Under the pieces are notes generated by a model, which did no database searches, had not been told where the DNA came from, and saw nothing but the letters and a program-made list of their open reading frames with translations. From Bacillus sp. FJAT-44742 (GTDB taxonomy: Bacteria; Bacillota; Bacilli; Bacillales; Marinococcaceae), in the NCBI RefSeq assembly GCF_002797315.1, contig NZ_KZ454936.1, positions 1,177,133-1,241,132 on the forward strand: a stretch of DNA of 64,000 nt, given 5' to 3'. This document shows, one piece after another, positions 16,111 through 24,778 of this stretch; positions within the stretch are counted from its first letter, which is position 1, and every line of letters begins with the position of its first letter. Position numbers and translations under genes: made by a program.

Positions 16111-17070
16111 ATGAACCTTATCTCTGAATTTCTTTCAAAAAAATTGCCTTTGCTTATCATCTTAGCAGCTATCCTCACTTATTTTTCCCCTATTTATTGG
16201 GATGCTCCTGGCTGGGTTCCAGGTGTTCTTCTTGGAATCGTCATATTTTTTACCGGGCTTTCCATGGATATCACTGCAATTAAGGATGTGGGAAAAAAGA
16301 AAAAAGAGCTTTTTATTGCGTCAATGTTAAAGTGGACATTAACTGTAGGGGTGTCCCTCAGTCTTGCTTATCTCTTCTTTTCCAGCCGACCTGAAGTAGC
16401 GGCAGGTGTGATTTTGTCAGGGACAGTTCCAAGCGCAACAGCAGCCACTCTTTATACATTTTTGGCAGGAGGGAATACATCCCTTGTGATTGCCGCTTCC
16501 TTACTTGATGTAGGGATCAGCCCTATTGTTACTTTATTGGCGATGACAGGGCTGCCAGGAAATCAAGTAACGATATCATTTATAAGTCTTCTTCAATCGT
16601 TTCTATTCATTGTTGTTATTCCTTTGTTTCTTGGCATTATTGTTCAGCGCCTTTTCCCAAGGGCCAGAGAACACTCCAAGTCTCTGACGAGGTTTGGATC
16701 ATCCGTTTCTTTGCTTCTTATCATACATACCATCGTTGGAGATGGAAAAGACACGATTGCAAGGGAAGCAGAGATCCTTCCCCTAATTGTCTTAGCTGCC
16801 TTTTTACAGGTTGTTCTTCCTATGGCGCTCGCCTACGTCCTTGCTAAGAAATTAGGAGTACAGGAAGAGGAAGCAAGAGCAGTTTTATTTCACGTCGGTT
16901 TATGCAACACAGCACTTGCGGCTATTCTTGCTTTTGAGTTTATCGGAGAATTAGGAGCTGTCCCCCCCATCATTAATATGATCATCAATCTTTCCGTAGG
17001 AGCCTTTATTGCTAACCGGCTGAGCCTGCGCCGCCCCTCTTTGGGTGCCTGGCACCCGAAAGGATTGTAA
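16111..17070 (+). CDS. Bile acid:sodium symporter (BASS) family transporter
   Basis: 319 residues with about ten membrane segments. LGIVIFFTGLSMDITAI and SGTVPSATAATLYTFLAGGNTSL are characteristic of the SBF fold; the second contains the discontinuous-helix region that binds sodium in known structures. Bacterial members include ketopantoate and taurocholate carriers; the substrate here is unknown. AAAGGGAT precedes the ATG. The last residues (GAWHPKGL) are encoded by a GGTGCCTGGCACC repeat copy. Confidence 0.85.
   Translation: MNLISEFLSKKLPLLIILAAILTYFSPIYWDAPGWVPGVLLGIVIFFTGLSMDITAIKDVGKKKKELFIASMLKWTLTVGVSLSLAYLFFSSRPEVAAGVILSGTVPSATAATLYTFLAGGNTSLVIAASLLDVGISPIVTLLAMTGLPGNQVTISFISLLQSFLFIVVIPLFLGIIVQRLFPRAREHSKSLTRFGSSVSLLLIIHTIVGDGKDTIAREAEILPLIVLAAFLQVVLPMALAYVLAKKLGVQEEEARAVLFHVGLCNTALAAILAFEFIGELGAVPPIINMIINLSVGAFIANRLSLRRPSLGAWHPKGL
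17044..17056. repeat. Dispersed GGTGCCTGGCACC repeat, copy b
   Basis: The palindrome lies inside the final codons of the BASS gene and is followed by TGTAATG and then TGTAACATAA (17078-17087), the same arm sequence as in the 83-bp tandem unit. Confidence 0.75.
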
Positions 17071-17089
17071 TGTTTCTGTAACATAACTA

Positions 17090-17114
17090 AAAGGACGGGC
17101 CCGGCCCGTCCTTT
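17090..17114. terminator. Bidirectional terminator
   Basis: Perfect AAAGGACGGGCC / GGCCCGTCCTTT stem with a one-base loop centre, between the convergent BASS and SNF2 genes. Confidence 0.85.
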
Positions 17115-17115
17115 C

Positions 17116-20100
17116 CTACAGCGATAAGATGTCTCTTATATCTTCTTCTGAGAGTGAGGTTAAATTTGTTTCTCCTGATTGAATAAGGTTGTCAAACAAC
17201 GATTTTTTCTTTTCCTGCAGAGACTGGATTTTTTCTTCAATTGTTCCTTTGGTGACCATCTTCATGACCTGGACAACCTGCTTTTGTCCCATGCGGTGAG
17301 CCCGGTCCGCAGCTTGAGTTTCAACCGCAGGGTTCCACCACAAATCATATAAAATGACCGTGTCTGCCCCGGTCAAATTGAGCCCGGTCCCCCCAGCCTT
17401 CAAGGAAATAAGAAACACTTCCTTTTCTCCGTTGTTAAAACGGCTGGCCAATTCAAGCCGTTCCCTCGATGGTGTACTTCCATCAAGGTAAAAGTATGAG
17501 ATTCCTTCTTTCTCGCAGGCTTCTCCAATTAAAGAAAGCATGGTGGTGAATTGGGAAAAAATAAGAATCCGGCTTTGATTTGCTAGAGAATCTTCAAGTA
17601 TAGACATCAGTTCTTCCATTTTTCCAGACTCGCCTTCGTAATCATTTATAAAAAGAGAAGGGTGACAGCAGAGCTGGCGCAGCCTGGTTAAATTGCCGAG
17701 AATCTGCATCCTGGATTTTTGAAAGCCTTCTGTGCTTAACTGCTGCATTGTTTCAGACTGGATTCTCTCAAGGTAAGCTAAATAGAGTTTACGCTGTTCT
17801 TTCGTCAACTCAGAATAGCGAGTCTGTTCGATTTTATCAGGAAGCTCTGTTAACACTTCTTTTTTTGTCCGGCGGAGGACAAACGGAGCCGCTTTTCTTT
17901 GGATCGTCTCTAACGATATTTTTTTAAAATCTGTCCTGTCAGGAAAGAGGCCAGGCATAACTACCGCCATTAATGACCAGAGTTCTTCCATGCGATTCTC
18001 AATAGGTGTGCCGCTAAGAGCAAAGGCCTGGGCAGCTTTTACCTTTTTGATTGCTTTAAAGGTTTGTGAAGCATGGTTTTTAAAGGTCTGTGCCTCATCT
18101 AAAAGAAGACCTTGAAAGGATAAAGGCTCATATAAATCGGTATCTCTTCGTAAGAGAGGGTAGGAGGTAATGCAAACATCTGTGTCTGTAAGATCACTGA
18201 GCATTTCTTTTCTTTCTTCCTTACTCCCACCTATTACCTTTATACGCAGAGAGGGAGAAAACGTCTGGCCTTCTCTTTCCCAGTTATACAGAAGAGAAGA
18301 GGGTGCGACGACAAGAAAGGGAAGTCCTGTTTTCTTTTCTTCTTGTTCAGATAAAATAAAGCTTAAGGCCTGTACAGTTTTCCCAAGACCCATATCATCA
18401 GCCAATATCCCGCCAAAACCGTAATGAGACAATGATTTCAGCCATTGGAAACCTCTGAGCTGGTAATCCCTAAGCTCGGCATTCAGGGAGGCCGGGATCC
18501 TGTGCTCTGTTGTTTCCGGATGGAGAATAGACTGCACTAACGTTTCAAATGCCTGAGAGCGGTGAAACGACCCCTTTCCTTTCGCAAGTTCATCTGCTTC
18601 AAGAGCCTGATACTTTGGAAGGAGTGAAGGACCATCAGATAAGCTTTCAGGATGCATCCCTGTCCTCTCTAAAAAATGCAAGGTATCTTTCCAATGATCT
18701 TGATCCAAAGACATGATTTTTCCTTCTTTTGTTGTATGATAATGCTTTTTTTCTTTCAGTGAAGACAAAATAGACTCTATTTCCTCTCCGGAAATATCAT
18801 CTGTTCGGAAACTGACTTCAAACCACTGATTAGAAGGGTCAATATCAAAAGTAAGGACAGAGTCGGGAAGCTCATAAGCAATCATCTCTTCTGCTTCGTC
18901 GGAAAGCGTAACGGTTGCATGTTTTCTTAAGTCAGGAAGGATGCGGTAAAAGAAACGTCCGATATTTTCCTCGCCGTTTAAGGATAATCTACTGCCGTTC
19001 CAATGGAAATAGGCCTCTTCAATTAATGAGACTATTTTTCGCTCTGTTTTCATGTCACGAGCAATGAGGATCTCTTGTTCTTCTCGTTCTTCAAATGGAT
19101 AGATGACTTGTCTTCCGTATTGAAAAGATAATCGAGCAAGCAGCTGGCTTCCGTCTTTTTCAATGTCTACAACAGGGTGACACTTTTCTGTTTGGATGTT
19201 TGTCATAATGTTTTGGTCAAGATGGATAAGGCTGTATTTTTCTAAAATAGGAATCACGGTACCCGCTATCTTCTCAAACTGAGGCCTTGTAAGAGCCATG
19301 GAGGAGGAGCGGGTTTTCTTTATCGCTTTATATAGAGAAAAAGCAGAAAATTGGAGCTCTTCATTTACTTTGTAAAAGATTCCCTGATCCATTATAAAGT
19401 CTGTCCCTTCCAGGCTTGTTAAGATCTTAAATGAATCGGAAAGGGAAAGAACAATATAGTCATTCTCCTTTTTTACATAAAACAAAAGAGGGAAGGTTTT
19501 TTCTTTTACCTGTATAGGTATAGCCTCCCTATCTTCTTGGACATAGACTTCCTCTAAAGTGAGTAGATGGTCTATTGTCCGTTGAGAAAACATAGGAGGG
19601 ATATTGATTTCATCTTTTTTCGAGCTGTAACGGTAGTGATCTTCACCGTACCAGTCGTTATGATCAGAGATTTCTTTCAGCAGCTGTAAAAACTGTCCTA
19701 AAGGCTCAGCGATATAATGTTCACTCGGATCATAAGTAAAATAAGGTGTAAAATAGTGAGTCCTTTTCTCAGCTATTGATTCAAGAAATTCTTTAGTGTT
19801 TTTCACCACATAATGCTTGCTGTTCGTTCCTGCCTTTAACCGCAAGGAAAATGACCCTTTGTTCCAGTACGTGATTCCCACATCCGGCTTAATTGTAAAT
19901 TGGACTGTTAAAGGGATCTCAGGATGAAAAGAAGGATCTTGTTCATCAGTCAGCTGGGAAATAATTTCTTCAGTAAATGATTCACTCACGTGAGGATCGT
20001 AGGAAACCGTTGTTCTGTTTACGAGAGGCTCTGTCTCGTATGGAAGCATATCGTCATTTGAGACAGCATTCACAGCTTTAATCAGCACAGCAGTCATGTG

Positions 20101-20349
20101 CTTGCAGGTATCCATCATCTCAGCTGCCGGACAGCTGCAATGTCCTGATACCTGGCCGGTTCTATGCTCTAAAAACAAGTCAACCTCATAGATCCTCCTG
20201 CCCGCAACCTTTGCAGTTACGATTGTTTCTTCTTCTTCTGTATCTATATTAAATTTATGGACAGAGCCTTTTTGATAATAAGTGAGGCCCCTGGAGTAAA
20301 TGGAAACTCCCGCCAGGTTTTTAACGTCGTCTAAGGTTAGTGGAAACAT
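17116..20349 (-). CDS. SWIM zinc finger and SNF2-family DNA helicase-like protein
   Basis: 1077 residues. A SWIM zinc finger (CSCPAAEMMDTCKH) lies near residues 75-95. A large middle region of the bacterial SNF2-associated type follows. The SNF2 ATPase begins near 620 with ADDMGLGKTVQAL (motif I), has LLLDEAQTFKN (motif II) and LSGTPIENRMEEL (motif III), and the C-terminal lobe ends with LKAGGTGLNLTGAD and AADRAHRMGQ. Such proteins translocate on double-stranded DNA; bacterial roles in transcription recycling or repair are proposed but vary. AAGGAG precedes the ATG. Transcribed alone. Confidence 0.92.
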   Translation of the reverse strand: MFPLTLDDVKNLAGVSIYSRGLTYYQKGSVHKFNIDTEEEETIVTAKVAGRRIYEVDLFLEHRTGQVSGHCSCPAAEMMDTCKHMTAVLIKAVNAVSNDDMLPYETEPLVNRTTVSYDPHVSESFTEEIISQLTDEQDPSFHPEIPLTVQFTIKPDVGITYWNKGSFSLRLKAGTNSKHYVVKNTKEFLESIAEKRTHYFTPYFTYDPSEHYIAEPLGQFLQLLKEISDHNDWYGEDHYRYSSKKDEINIPPMFSQRTIDHLLTLEEVYVQEDREAIPIQVKEKTFPLLFYVKKENDYIVLSLSDSFKILTSLEGTDFIMDQGIFYKVNEELQFSAFSLYKAIKKTRSSSMALTRPQFEKIAGTVIPILEKYSLIHLDQNIMTNIQTEKCHPVVDIEKDGSQLLARLSFQYGRQVIYPFEEREEQEILIARDMKTERKIVSLIEEAYFHWNGSRLSLNGEENIGRFFYRILPDLRKHATVTLSDEAEEMIAYELPDSVLTFDIDPSNQWFEVSFRTDDISGEEIESILSSLKEKKHYHTTKEGKIMSLDQDHWKDTLHFLERTGMHPESLSDGPSLLPKYQALEADELAKGKGSFHRSQAFETLVQSILHPETTEHRIPASLNAELRDYQLRGFQWLKSLSHYGFGGILADDMGLGKTVQALSFILSEQEEKKTGLPFLVVAPSSLLYNWEREGQTFSPSLRIKVIGGSKEERKEMLSDLTDTDVCITSYPLLRRDTDLYEPLSFQGLLLDEAQTFKNHASQTFKAIKKVKAAQAFALSGTPIENRMEELWSLMAVVMPGLFPDRTDFKKISLETIQRKAAPFVLRRTKKEVLTELPDKIEQTRYSELTKEQRKLYLAYLERIQSETMQQLSTEGFQKSRMQILGNLTRLRQLCCHPSLFINDYEGESGKMEELMSILEDSLANQSRILIFSQFTTMLSLIGEACEKEGISYFYLDGSTPSRERLELASRFNNGEKEVFLISLKAGGTGLNLTGADTVILYDLWWNPAVETQAADRAHRMGQKQVVQVMKMVTKGTIEEKIQSLQEKKKSLFDNLIQSGETNLTSLSEEDIRDILSL

Positions 20350-20415
20350 ATCTTACTCCTTGAGAAGTTTGTAATTCCTCTATTATACCAAGGATCGAAA
20401 GGAGATTTCCATGCT

Positions 20416-20430
20416 CTTATTTCAAACAGG
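20416..20430. repeat. 15-mer shared with the inverted repeat at 23828
   Basis: CTTATTTCAAACAGG occurs here once and again at 23828-23842, where an inverted copy of 13 bases follows. Possibly a remnant of a small dispersed element; chance is unlikely but not excluded. Confidence 0.4.
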
Positions 20431-20628
20431 ACTGTCTGCAGAAATTTTTCAGAAAAATGGTGAAGAAAGTTCATTTCAGAAAAGGAAAAAACATATCTAT
20501 TAAACTAGCAAGAAATTGGTAAATATAATCTTTCATGCCATCTTAGTATATTACTTGTAAAATAAGGAAGTAGATTGATAGGATTAAAGGAGGGGTGGAC
20601 TAAATACTTAATAAAGGGGTTAGAAGTT

Positions 20629-21180
20629 ATGGTGAAAAAACTATCAATCTCGTTATTTGGTTTTGTATTTTTATTGATGGCCGCTCTGGCTTTTGCATTG
20701 CCGGCAGGAGCCCAGGACAGAAACTGCGGGGACTTTGATTCCGGGGCGGAAGTATGGGACTTCTGGGAATCAAATGGGTATCATTCTCAAAATGATCCAC
20801 ATGGCCTGGACGGTGACAGTGACGGTATCCCATGTGAAAGCCTGACTCTACCAGACTTTGAAGCAGAATTCACGGATCATGAAGAAGTCATGACTAGTAC
20901 AACCGAGGAAGACACGACAGAAGATGCAACTGAGGAAGAAGAGGCAGTAGAAGAAGAGGATGCTGCTGAAGAAGCAACAGAAGAAGATGGCACAGAGGAA
21001 GAAGCATCTGAGGAAGATGCAGAGGCCCCAGCTCCGGTAAAAGAGGACAATGGTTCTGAAGAAGAGGGAGGAGCCCTTCCTGCAACAGCGACAGCTAATC
21101 CTTTCATGGTGCTTATGGGCACATTAGCTGCCGCAGGGGCTGCAGTACTGTTAACCATTCGCAGACGAGCTACTGTGTAA
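20629..21180 (+). CDS. Excalibur-domain secreted protein with LPXTG-type anchor
   Basis: 183 residues from ATG 20629. The signal peptide ends ...FALPAGAQ. A short Excalibur calcium-binding domain follows: RNCGDFDSGAEVWDFW then DGDSDGIPCES, with the DxDxDGxxC pattern. Next comes a low-complexity acidic run of about 75 residues rich in E, T and A, then LPATATANP, a membrane helix and RRRATV. That order is a sortase cell-wall sorting signal, with LPATA in place of LPxTG. The protein is therefore probably displayed on the wall, with the acidic run acting as a spacer. A strong AAAGGAGGGG at 20589 leads to no open frame. Confidence 0.8.
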   Translation: MVKKLSISLFGFVFLLMAALAFALPAGAQDRNCGDFDSGAEVWDFWESNGYHSQNDPHGLDGDSDGIPCESLTLPDFEAEFTDHEEVMTSTTEEDTTEDATEEEEAVEEEDAAEEATEEDGTEEEASEEDAEAPAPVKEDNGSEEEGGALPATATANPFMVLMGTLAAAGAAVLLTIRRRATV

Positions 21181-21212
21181 TTTTTAAAGATAAAATAGTC
21201 CACCCTTCTGAC

Positions 21213-21243
21213 AAACGCGGCTTTTCAGAGCCGCGTTTTTTTA
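21213..21243 (+). terminator. Terminator after the Excalibur protein gene
   Basis: ACGCGGCT / AGCCGCGT stem followed by seven T. Confidence 0.85.
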
Positions 21244-21400
21244 TATGTTAAAAAGAAAAAATTTTACTTATTTGAACCCGGTGACAAAGATGTTATGGAG
21301 AAATACCGGTTAAATCCTTTCTCTCTTGGGAATGGTGTGAAAAGAGATTGGTAAATTGACTTCAAGGAGAGAGGTGAAATGCAGCGTGAGGGAGAGAGAA

Positions 21401-22276
21401 GTGGATGCCCAGGTCATTGCCCACTATTCAGAATTAGGAGAAAGTCCGATCTGGGATGATGAAAAAAAGAAAGCATATTGGGTGGATATTACCGGGGAGC
21501 GGATTCATGAGTATGATCCAGAAAATGGAAAGGTTCGTTCCATCAAGACAGGACAGATGGTAGGAGCGGTAGCCCCTACTTCACAAGGAAAACTCGTAGC
21601 AGCGATGCAGCATGGCTTTTATATCGTTGATATGGAAAACCACAATTTTCACTTTCTTTCAGACCCGGAAGAAGAGAAAGCCAATAACCGCTTTAATGAT
21701 GGAAAATGTGATACGGAAGGACGATTTTGGGCAGGAACCATCTCCTTAACGAGGGAGACAGGAGCGGCAGCCTTATATTGTCTCAATGAAAGGCGGAAAG
21801 TGAGAAAGATGCATTCCCCTGTCACAGTTTCTAATGGGCTGGCCTGGAACAGAGACCGGAATTGCATGTACTATATAGACACTCCTGAACAGCAGGTTGT
21901 CGTTTTTAACTATGAATTCCAGACTGGAGATATTTTTACGCCTCGGCCTGTGATTGATTTTACTGAGGAAAAAGGAAAACCAGATGGCATGACAATTGAT
22001 TCAGAGGGGAAGTTGTGGATTGCTCACTTTGAAGGTGGAAAAGTAAGCAGATGGGATCCTGACACCGGAGAAAAACAGGAAGAAATTAATCTTCCTGCTT
22101 CTCTGGTAACGTCTTGTACTTTTGGGGGGAAGGACTTAAATCAGCTTTTTGTCACTACAGCCGATGTGAAGCTGACAGAAAAAGAGAAAAAAGAACAGCC
22201 TATGGCAGGGTTTACCTTTGTCATCACTCTGGCAGACGTAACCGGCCTGCCTCCAAACCGCTACCAGGGTGCATAA
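21401..22276 (+). CDS. SMP-30/gluconolactonase-family protein
   Basis: 291 residues from GTG 21401 with GAGGGAG 6 bp upstream; earlier starts in frame are possible. Six-bladed beta-propeller signatures: AHYSELGESPIWDDEKKKAYWVDI at the start, NDGKCDTEGRFWAGT, SNGLAWNRDRNCMYYIDT and KPDGMTIDSEGKLWIAHF, which carry the Glu, Asn and Asp ligands of the catalytic metal. Known members are sugar-acid lactonases. Its final residues (YQGA) are encoded by a degenerate copy of the dispersed repeat. No sugar genes are adjacent. Confidence 0.83.
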   Translation: MDAQVIAHYSELGESPIWDDEKKKAYWVDITGERIHEYDPENGKVRSIKTGQMVGAVAPTSQGKLVAAMQHGFYIVDMENHNFHFLSDPEEEKANNRFNDGKCDTEGRFWAGTISLTRETGAAALYCLNERRKVRKMHSPVTVSNGLAWNRDRNCMYYIDTPEQQVVVFNYEFQTGDIFTPRPVIDFTEEKGKPDGMTIDSEGKLWIAHFEGGKVSRWDPDTGEKQEEINLPASLVTSCTFGGKDLNQLFVTTADVKLTEKEKKEQPMAGFTFVITLADVTGLPPNRYQGA

Positions 22277-22300
22277 CACCCAAGGTGCTTGTAACATTTT
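22268..22300. repeat. Dispersed repeat, degenerate copy c
   Basis: GGTGCATAACACC followed by AAGGTGCTTGTAACA at the end of the SMP-30 gene. The palindrome arms and the TGTAACA companion are kept while the centre has changed. Confidence 0.5.
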
Positions 22301-22478
22301 GAAAGAAAAAATAGATCATATGAAAGTGTTGAACGCTATTATATGACAGAGGGCCCAGGAGTCCAGGTGATTGTTTGTAGGAGGTAAGTACCTTTTTTTA
22401 CTAAAAGTGACATTTCTCACTAGATATTATAAATTCTTTGCTTAAGATGAAGATAAAGGGAAAAAAAGGAGGAAAACA

Positions 22479-22946
22479 ATGGGGATGATTCCATCTGAAG
22501 CGCTGGCTCTTGATTCTATTGGTGCACCTTTGTATATAATGCTTGAAGTAGAAAAAGAGATTGAACACCTTGCTTTAACCTTTGCCAAATCAACGGAGGA
22601 AATACCGCTGTACCGATCGGCTGGAATGTATTTTTCAATTGAAGAGCTGCAGGCATGCCAGACCTATAGCAAAAAAGATGTGATGGCAGTCATAAGAATA
22701 AACGCTTTAAAGCGTATGAAACATAAAAGAAAAGAACTGCAGGGGCAAGCGATGCCAAGCTCAAGGGATATAAAAGAAACAAACGACGTACTGGTTACAA
22801 GAGAATTAAAAAGCCCTTATGTTACAGAGATCGCACGCATGCTCCATATTTCCGAGGAAGACGTCCTTGAGATTATGGAATTTTCTTCCTGGTGCATGGC
22901 GCCCGATTCAGCTGTAACAGAAAAAAATGGTGGAATCCTTTCATAA
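22479..22946 (+). CDS. Protein of unknown function, weak likeness to sigma-factor region 3
   Basis: 155 residues with a strong AAAGGAGG before the ATG. The second half (VTEIARMLHISEEDVLEIMEF) has the spacing of a sigma region 3 helix-turn-helix, as in SigB/SigF-type factors (EIAxxLxxxxExVxEAxE). Regions 2 and 4 are missing, so it is not a working sigma factor on its own. The first half, including EEIPLYRSAGMYFSIEELQA, is not recognised. Could be an anti-sigma partner or a fragment turned regulator. Followed by a good terminator. Confidence 0.55.
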   Translation: MGMIPSEALALDSIGAPLYIMLEVEKEIEHLALTFAKSTEEIPLYRSAGMYFSIEELQACQTYSKKDVMAVIRINALKRMKHKRKELQGQAMPSSRDIKETNDVLVTRELKSPYVTEIARMLHISEEDVLEIMEFSSWCMAPDSAVTEKNGGILS

Positions 22947-22968
22947 GAAGGATTCTGCCATTTTTTAT
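22925..22968. terminator. Bidirectional terminator
   Basis: AAAATGG-T-GGAATCCTT pairs with AAGGATTC-T-GCCATTTT; T-runs on both strands. It lies between two convergent genes and covers both stop codons. Confidence 0.85.
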
Positions 22969-23399
22969 GACATTCGAGCAGGGTGCCAGGCATCGATTTT
23001 TTCTGCCATTTTGGTCATATGGGAGAGGTCCGACTTCGTGTAAAGTCTTTCAGTCCGGCTTCCGACGAGAAGAATCCCTTTTACTTTATCATTTATTTTA
23101 ATTGGTACAGCAGCTGCGGCAAAAAGGTTCTCTGCAAGCATAATTGGAGATTCCAGCCTCTTATGCTCTAAATAGGGATTCTCACTATCTAAGCGAAACG
23201 GCCTTCCTGCAGTAAAGATTACACCTGCAAGACCTGAGCCATTTCTTTTGCAAATATTTTTGTATCTGTTATTTGAAAAGCCGACAGCCTCCTTCCAGCG
23301 GTGGGTGTTGCCCCCTTCCTCAGTCCAGGCAATAGCAGCAAAATCACTATTTGTCTCTTTTTTTATCATCTGTAAATCCTGTTCAAAACAAGAATTCAT
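22965..23399 (-). CDS. GAF-domain sensor protein, NreA-like
   Basis: 144 residues made of one GAF domain. FAAIAWTEEGGNTHRWKEAVG, RNGSGLAGVIFTAGRPFRL and AAAAVPIKINDKVKGILLVG are family features; the order recalls NreA, the staphylococcal nitrate-binding GAF protein. No NreBC partner is adjacent. AAGGGAGAGC precedes the ATG. The tail IDAWHPARMS is encoded by a repeat copy on this strand. It follows the 82-residue gene upstream by 25 bp and is probably cotranscribed. Confidence 0.75.
   Translation of the reverse strand: MNSCFEQDLQMIKKETNSDFAAIAWTEEGGNTHRWKEAVGFSNNRYKNICKRNGSGLAGVIFTAGRPFRLDSENPYLEHKRLESPIMLAENLFAAAAVPIKINDKVKGILLVGSRTERLYTKSDLSHMTKMAEKIDAWHPARMS
22982..22994. repeat. Dispersed repeat, copy d
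   Basis: GATGCCTGGCACC on the minus strand, one base from the perfect palindrome, inside the last codons of the GAF protein gene. AATGTCA follows at the place where other copies have TGTAACA. Confidence 0.55.
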
Positions 23400-23424
23400 A
23401 AAAAGCTCTCCCTTGCTATGTCCA

Positions 23425-23670
23425 TTATTTATGGACAGGTAGATTGCTGTGCTGCAAGAATAATTCTGCCGTTCCTGCCAAATAAGCCAGAATCATGTCT
23501 TTATCTATTAACATCCCGAGAGTTAATAACCGTTCTTTTATAGCGTTACTTTTGTTTATGCCCTCTATATAAGTGATAAATTCGTCTATGCTCATAGTCT
23601 GGTTGCTTGCTTTTAAGGTGATCAGGTAATAAGCATTTATTTGATAATGAGATAGAAAATCCATCAACAT
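23425..23670 (-). CDS. Small protein of unknown function, upstream of the GAF gene
   Basis: 81 residues from ATG 23670 with AAAGGAG 10 bp upstream. Largely helical and neutral: MLMDFLSHYQINAYYLITL followed by SIDEFITYIEGINKSNAIKE and DKDMILAYLAGTAELFLQH. No known motif, no signal peptide. The short gap to the GAF gene suggests the two work together, perhaps as sensor and partner. Not recognised. Confidence 0.6.
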   Translation of the reverse strand: MLMDFLSHYQINAYYLITLKASNQTMSIDEFITYIEGINKSNAIKERLLTLGMLIDKDMILAYLAGTAELFLQHSNLPVHK

Positions 23671-23671
23671 G

Positions 23672-24070
23672 CTTATCACTCTCCTTTATCTTGTACTCTA
23701 TTCATAAGAAAAGTATAGCAATCCCAAAATAAAGGTTTTGTGATAGAAATCACTTTAAAAACAAAAAACGTAAAAAAAGAAAAGACGAGTAGGTCATAAA
23801 AAGGGAAAAGGGCAGATGATAAGAGGCCTTATTTCAAACAGGCTTCAGTCTCTGCTGTTTGAAATAAAACGAAACCTACCGCAATAGGACACCAACCTGT
23901 CCTTTCCAGGTGACGTGGTTTTATGTAAGCAAGCAAACAAAAAACAACGAAAACCTTCTAATGGGACTGATGATCATACCCAACAGAAGGTTTTTGTCGG
24001 TAAAGACTCGAACATTGTAAAAGGTAACTTCTGAACGCGGGGAAAAGAAACAGCAAGGAGGGAGAGTAAT
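23672..24070. other. Intergenic region with two hairpins, possible small RNA
   Basis: It contains an inverted repeat (TTATTTCAAACAG 23829-23841, CTGTTTGAAATAA 23855-23867). A terminator-like stem follows (AAAACCTTCT ... AGAAGGTTTT, about 23950-23995) and runs into TTTTT. The next gene starts at 24071. A transcript ending at the second hairpin would be roughly 150-250 nt. No open frame of note is seen. Confidence 0.4.
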
Positions 24071-24739
24071 ATGGTTCAAGCGCTTGTTTTTGACGCATAC
24101 GGAACTCTTTTTGATGTACACTCAGTGGAAAAGAAGGCAGAACAATTATTTCCGGGAAACGGAAGGGAGATAAGTGAAAGATGGAGGCAAAAGCAAATTG
24201 AATACACGTTTTTACGTCAGCTTATGGGTATCTATGAGCCGTTTTCAAAAGTCACCACAGACAGCTTGCGGTATACGTGTAAAGAATTAGCGCTTGAGTT
24301 AGGTGAAAGTGACGAGCAGGCATTACGCAATGAATATCTGAATCTAGCCGTCTTTCAGGAAGCCAAAGGAGTGCTGGAAGAGCTGAATGATTATCAGCGT
24401 GTGATTTTTTCCAATGGCTCCCGGGATATGATTGAGCCTCTTGTCAGCCAATCTGTGATTTCTTCTCTTATTCACAAGATTATCAGTGTAAATGATTATA
24501 AACATTATAAGCCCGTTTCGGCTTCTTACCAGTCAGTGCTCAGAGACTTGAAGGTAAAAAGAGAAGAAGTACTATTTGTCTCTGCTAATGGCTGGGATGT
24601 AATTGGAGCGTCCACCTTTGGGTTTCGCACCGCCTGGGTGAACCGCAAGCACTTGCCCCTGGAAGAGCTTGACGTAAGACCTGATATAGAAAGTAATGAT
24701 TTGACAGGGATTTTAAAGCTATTAAACCATACTGACTGA
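24071..24739 (+). CDS. Haloacid dehalogenase, type II
   Basis: 222 residues. HAD motif I ALVFDAYGTLFDVH carries the nucleophile Asp8; motif II is VIFSNGSRDMIEPLV; the lysine of motif III lies in YKHYKPVSASYQSVL; motif IV is VSANGWDVIGASTFGFRTAWVNR, matching type II L-2-haloacid dehalogenases. These hydrolyse L-2-haloacids to D-2-hydroxyacids, although many annotated members act on phosphate esters. Strong GGAGGGAG upstream. Convergent with the membrane-protein gene. Confidence 0.87.
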   Translation: MVQALVFDAYGTLFDVHSVEKKAEQLFPGNGREISERWRQKQIEYTFLRQLMGIYEPFSKVTTDSLRYTCKELALELGESDEQALRNEYLNLAVFQEAKGVLEELNDYQRVIFSNGSRDMIEPLVSQSVISSLIHKIISVNDYKHYKPVSASYQSVLRDLKVKREEVLFVSANGWDVIGASTFGFRTAWVNRKHLPLEELDVRPDIESNDLTGILKLLNHTD

Positions 24740-24778
24740 TGGGCGTGTATGATGTCGGGATAAGGCTAGTGGCCCCTT

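Noticed and set aside
20877-21203. 108-codon minus-strand frame rich in Ser
   Set aside because: Mirror image of the acidic Glu/Ala/Thr-rich run of the Excalibur protein; low-complexity shadow.
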